DNA of 64,000 nt from Maribacter algarum (ex Zhang et al. 2020) (GTDB lineage: Bacteria; Bacteroidota; Bacteroidia; Flavobacteriales; Flavobacteriaceae): positions 1,984,001 to 2,048,000 of the forward strand of contig NZ_VATY01000001.1 in assembly GCF_005885635.1 (NCBI RefSeq), in the 5' to 3' direction. The position numbers and the translations under genes were made by a program. Below the pieces are notes generated by a model. The model was given only the letters and a program-made list of their open reading frames with translations. It ran no database searches and had not been told where the DNA came from. Shown here piece after piece: positions 62,868 to 64,000 of the stretch. How positions within the stretch are numbered: position 1 is the first letter of the stretch; the number at the start of each line of letters is the position of its first letter.

Positions 62868-64000
62868 ATGGCAGGAGGAAAAGCAACACCACGTCAGAAG
62901 ATGATCAACCTTATGTATTTGATCTTCATCGCGATGTTGGCCCTAAATATGAGTAAAGAAGTTCTAGCTGCTTTCGGTATTATGACCGAAAAGATGGAAG
63001 CTTCTAATGCAAAAACCACAGAAAGTAACCTAGCTTTCTTAGATGGTTTAGCAACAAAAGCAGGTGAAGATACGGCCAAGTATGGCCCTCTTTACGACAA
63101 TGCTAAGAAAATCAAATCAATGTCACAGGAGTACTACGACTACTTGCAAGGTCTGAAAGACGCAGCAGTTAAAGATATTGAAGATCCAACGGACTATCAA
63201 GTAATGGATAAGTCTGATTTTCTTGACAGTAAATTTTGGCAAGGTGATAACCTTACACCGGAAGGAGAAGATTTCTTAAATAGAATCAATTCGTATCGTG
63301 ATGGTGTTATCAAACTGGTAAAAGACAAGGAAGTACAATCAAATATTAAATCACGTTTCCAAACTGGAGATGAGAACGGTAAAGTAGAAAACCGTAGTGG
63401 TGAAAAAATAGATTGGCTTAACTATAACTACGAAAGGTTTCCTTTAGTAGCTTCATTGACAAAACTTACCGCTATGCAAGCTGATATTAGAGCAACTGAG
63501 GAGGATGCTTTAAAGACAATGTTAGCAGGTGAATTAACTGATCAGGTATCTTTGAAGAACTTCGCTACTTCACTTTTCGCTAAGAAGTCTGCTTACTATA
63601 CAGGCGAGAAGTATGATGGTAAAATTATCATTAGCAAAACTGACAATTCATCAACGCCGGTTAGAGCTGAGTTGACTCTTGATGGAAGAAAGCTTTCTGA
63701 AGGAAGAGACTATAAAATTGAAGCTGGTGGTGTTAAAATGCTTATTGGTTCTGGTGCTGCCGGAGACCATGAAGTAGCTGGAAAGTTATTTTTCAAGCAA
63801 GATGGTGAAGAGATTGAAGTTCCTGTAAAGAATTCTTTCGCAACCATTTCTAAGCCTAATGCTGCTTTAATCGCTGCAGACAAGATGAACGTTGTTTATC
63901 GTGGTGTAGCCAACCCAATGAGTATCTCTATACCTGGCATCCCGAACAATAAGGTTAGTGCTTCAGCAACTGGTCTTAGAAAGAGTAGTGGTAGCAAGTA
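62868..64000 (+). CDS. gldM: Gliding motor protein GldM, N-terminal part
   Basis: The ATG at 62868 opens a frame that stays open to the end of the window, giving 377 codons of a protein that is usually about 510-520 residues long. One membrane helix lies near the N-terminus (about residues 13-35, INLMYLIFIAMLALNMSKEVLAAFG), preceded by Arg9 in ATPRQKM, a residue linked to the proton path. The periplasmic part begins with helices up to about 220, with LTKLTAMQADIRATEEDAL, followed by the first beta-domains (YDGKIIISKTDNSSTPVRAELTLDGRKLSEGRDYK). It pairs with GldL and transmits the motor's movement to the GldKN ring. Confidence 0.97.
   Translation, partial: MAGGKATPRQKMINLMYLIFIAMLALNMSKEVLAAFGIMTEKMEASNAKTTESNLAFLDGLATKAGEDTAKYGPLYDNAKKIKSMSQEYYDYLQGLKDAAVKDIEDPTDYQVMDKSDFLDSKFWQGDNLTPEGEDFLNRINSYRDGVIKLVKDKEVQSNIKSRFQTGDENGKVENRSGEKIDWLNYNYERFPLVASLTKLTAMQADIRATEEDALKTMLAGELTDQVSLKNFATSLFAKKSAYYTGEKYDGKIIISKTDNSSTPVRAELTLDGRKLSEGRDYKIEAGGVKMLIGSGAAGDHEVAGKLFFKQDGEEIEVPVKNSFATISKPNAALIAADKMNVVYRGVANPMSISIPGIPNNKVSASATGLRKSSGSK

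Overview
The window is a chromosomal segment of a marine-type flavobacterium (Bacteroidota, Flavobacteriaceae). The AT-rich DNA carries gldK-gldL-gldM (gliding and type IX secretion), a mevalonate-pathway pair, a TonB-dependent receptor, many SPI/SPII-exported proteins, and promoters of the Bacteroidota form TTTG-N19-21-TAnnTTTG. No prophage, transposase, CRISPR array or rRNA is seen. There is one tRNA (Phe-GAA). Coding density is high and no gap exceeds 300 bases.

Layout. 1-2215 (minus): start of an ArsM-type methyltransferase, a purine nucleoside phosphorylase, a TIGR04282-type glycosyltransferase and an exported rhodanese, read as an arsenosugar cluster. 2296-4325 (plus): a GH32 fructan hydrolase lipoprotein coupled to a small exported protein. 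4322-7030 (minus): an exported ADP-ribosylglycohydrolase-family lipoprotein, a methylthioribose-kinase-like kinase and a DinB-like protein. 7100-7172: tRNA-Phe. 7274-15111 (plus): coaX, an outer-membrane barrel, a TPR protein, lptC, a small membrane protein, a CNNM/CorC protein and ppiD. 15183-17407 (minus): GYDIA-type GHMP kinase and class II HMG-CoA reductase. 17571-21320 (plus): a DPP4-type peptidase and a POT peptide transporter. 21326-26333 (minus): comEC, an NlpC/P60 hydrolase, lpxB, a small membrane protein and surE. 26535-28682 (plus): prc. 28758-29763 (minus): msrA and msrB. 29924-30736 (plus): a NucA-type nuclease. 30733-38070 (minus): purH and mreB-mreC-mreD-mrdA-rodA. 38177-38629 (minus): a GAF/fRMsr-like protein.

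38757-44803 (plus) is the most system-like region. It holds a HYC/CC/PP-type exported protein, an HMA-MauE fusion, a TonB-dependent receptor, a periplasmic HMA protein, an outer-membrane barrel and a DUF3179 lipoprotein. Several of these carry adjacent cysteines, and I read the set as a candidate soft-metal (probably copper) envelope pathway. 44901-51746 (minus) runs miaB, an orphan sigma-54-type activator, lptE, a TPR protein, secG, groS and groL. A -24/-12-like element precedes groS. 51896-56366 holds a LVIVD-repeat lipoprotein (plus) and a large Asp-box propeller protein (minus). 56598-64000 (plus) holds topA, an arginase-fold protein that has lost metal ligands, gldK, gldL and the first part of gldM.

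Recurring non-coding features are intrinsic terminators that lie inside the 3' end of the opposing convergent gene, two inverted doublets of a REP-like unit (39169-39297 and 46554-46635), and two intergenic palindromic elements (113-177 and 25217-25269).
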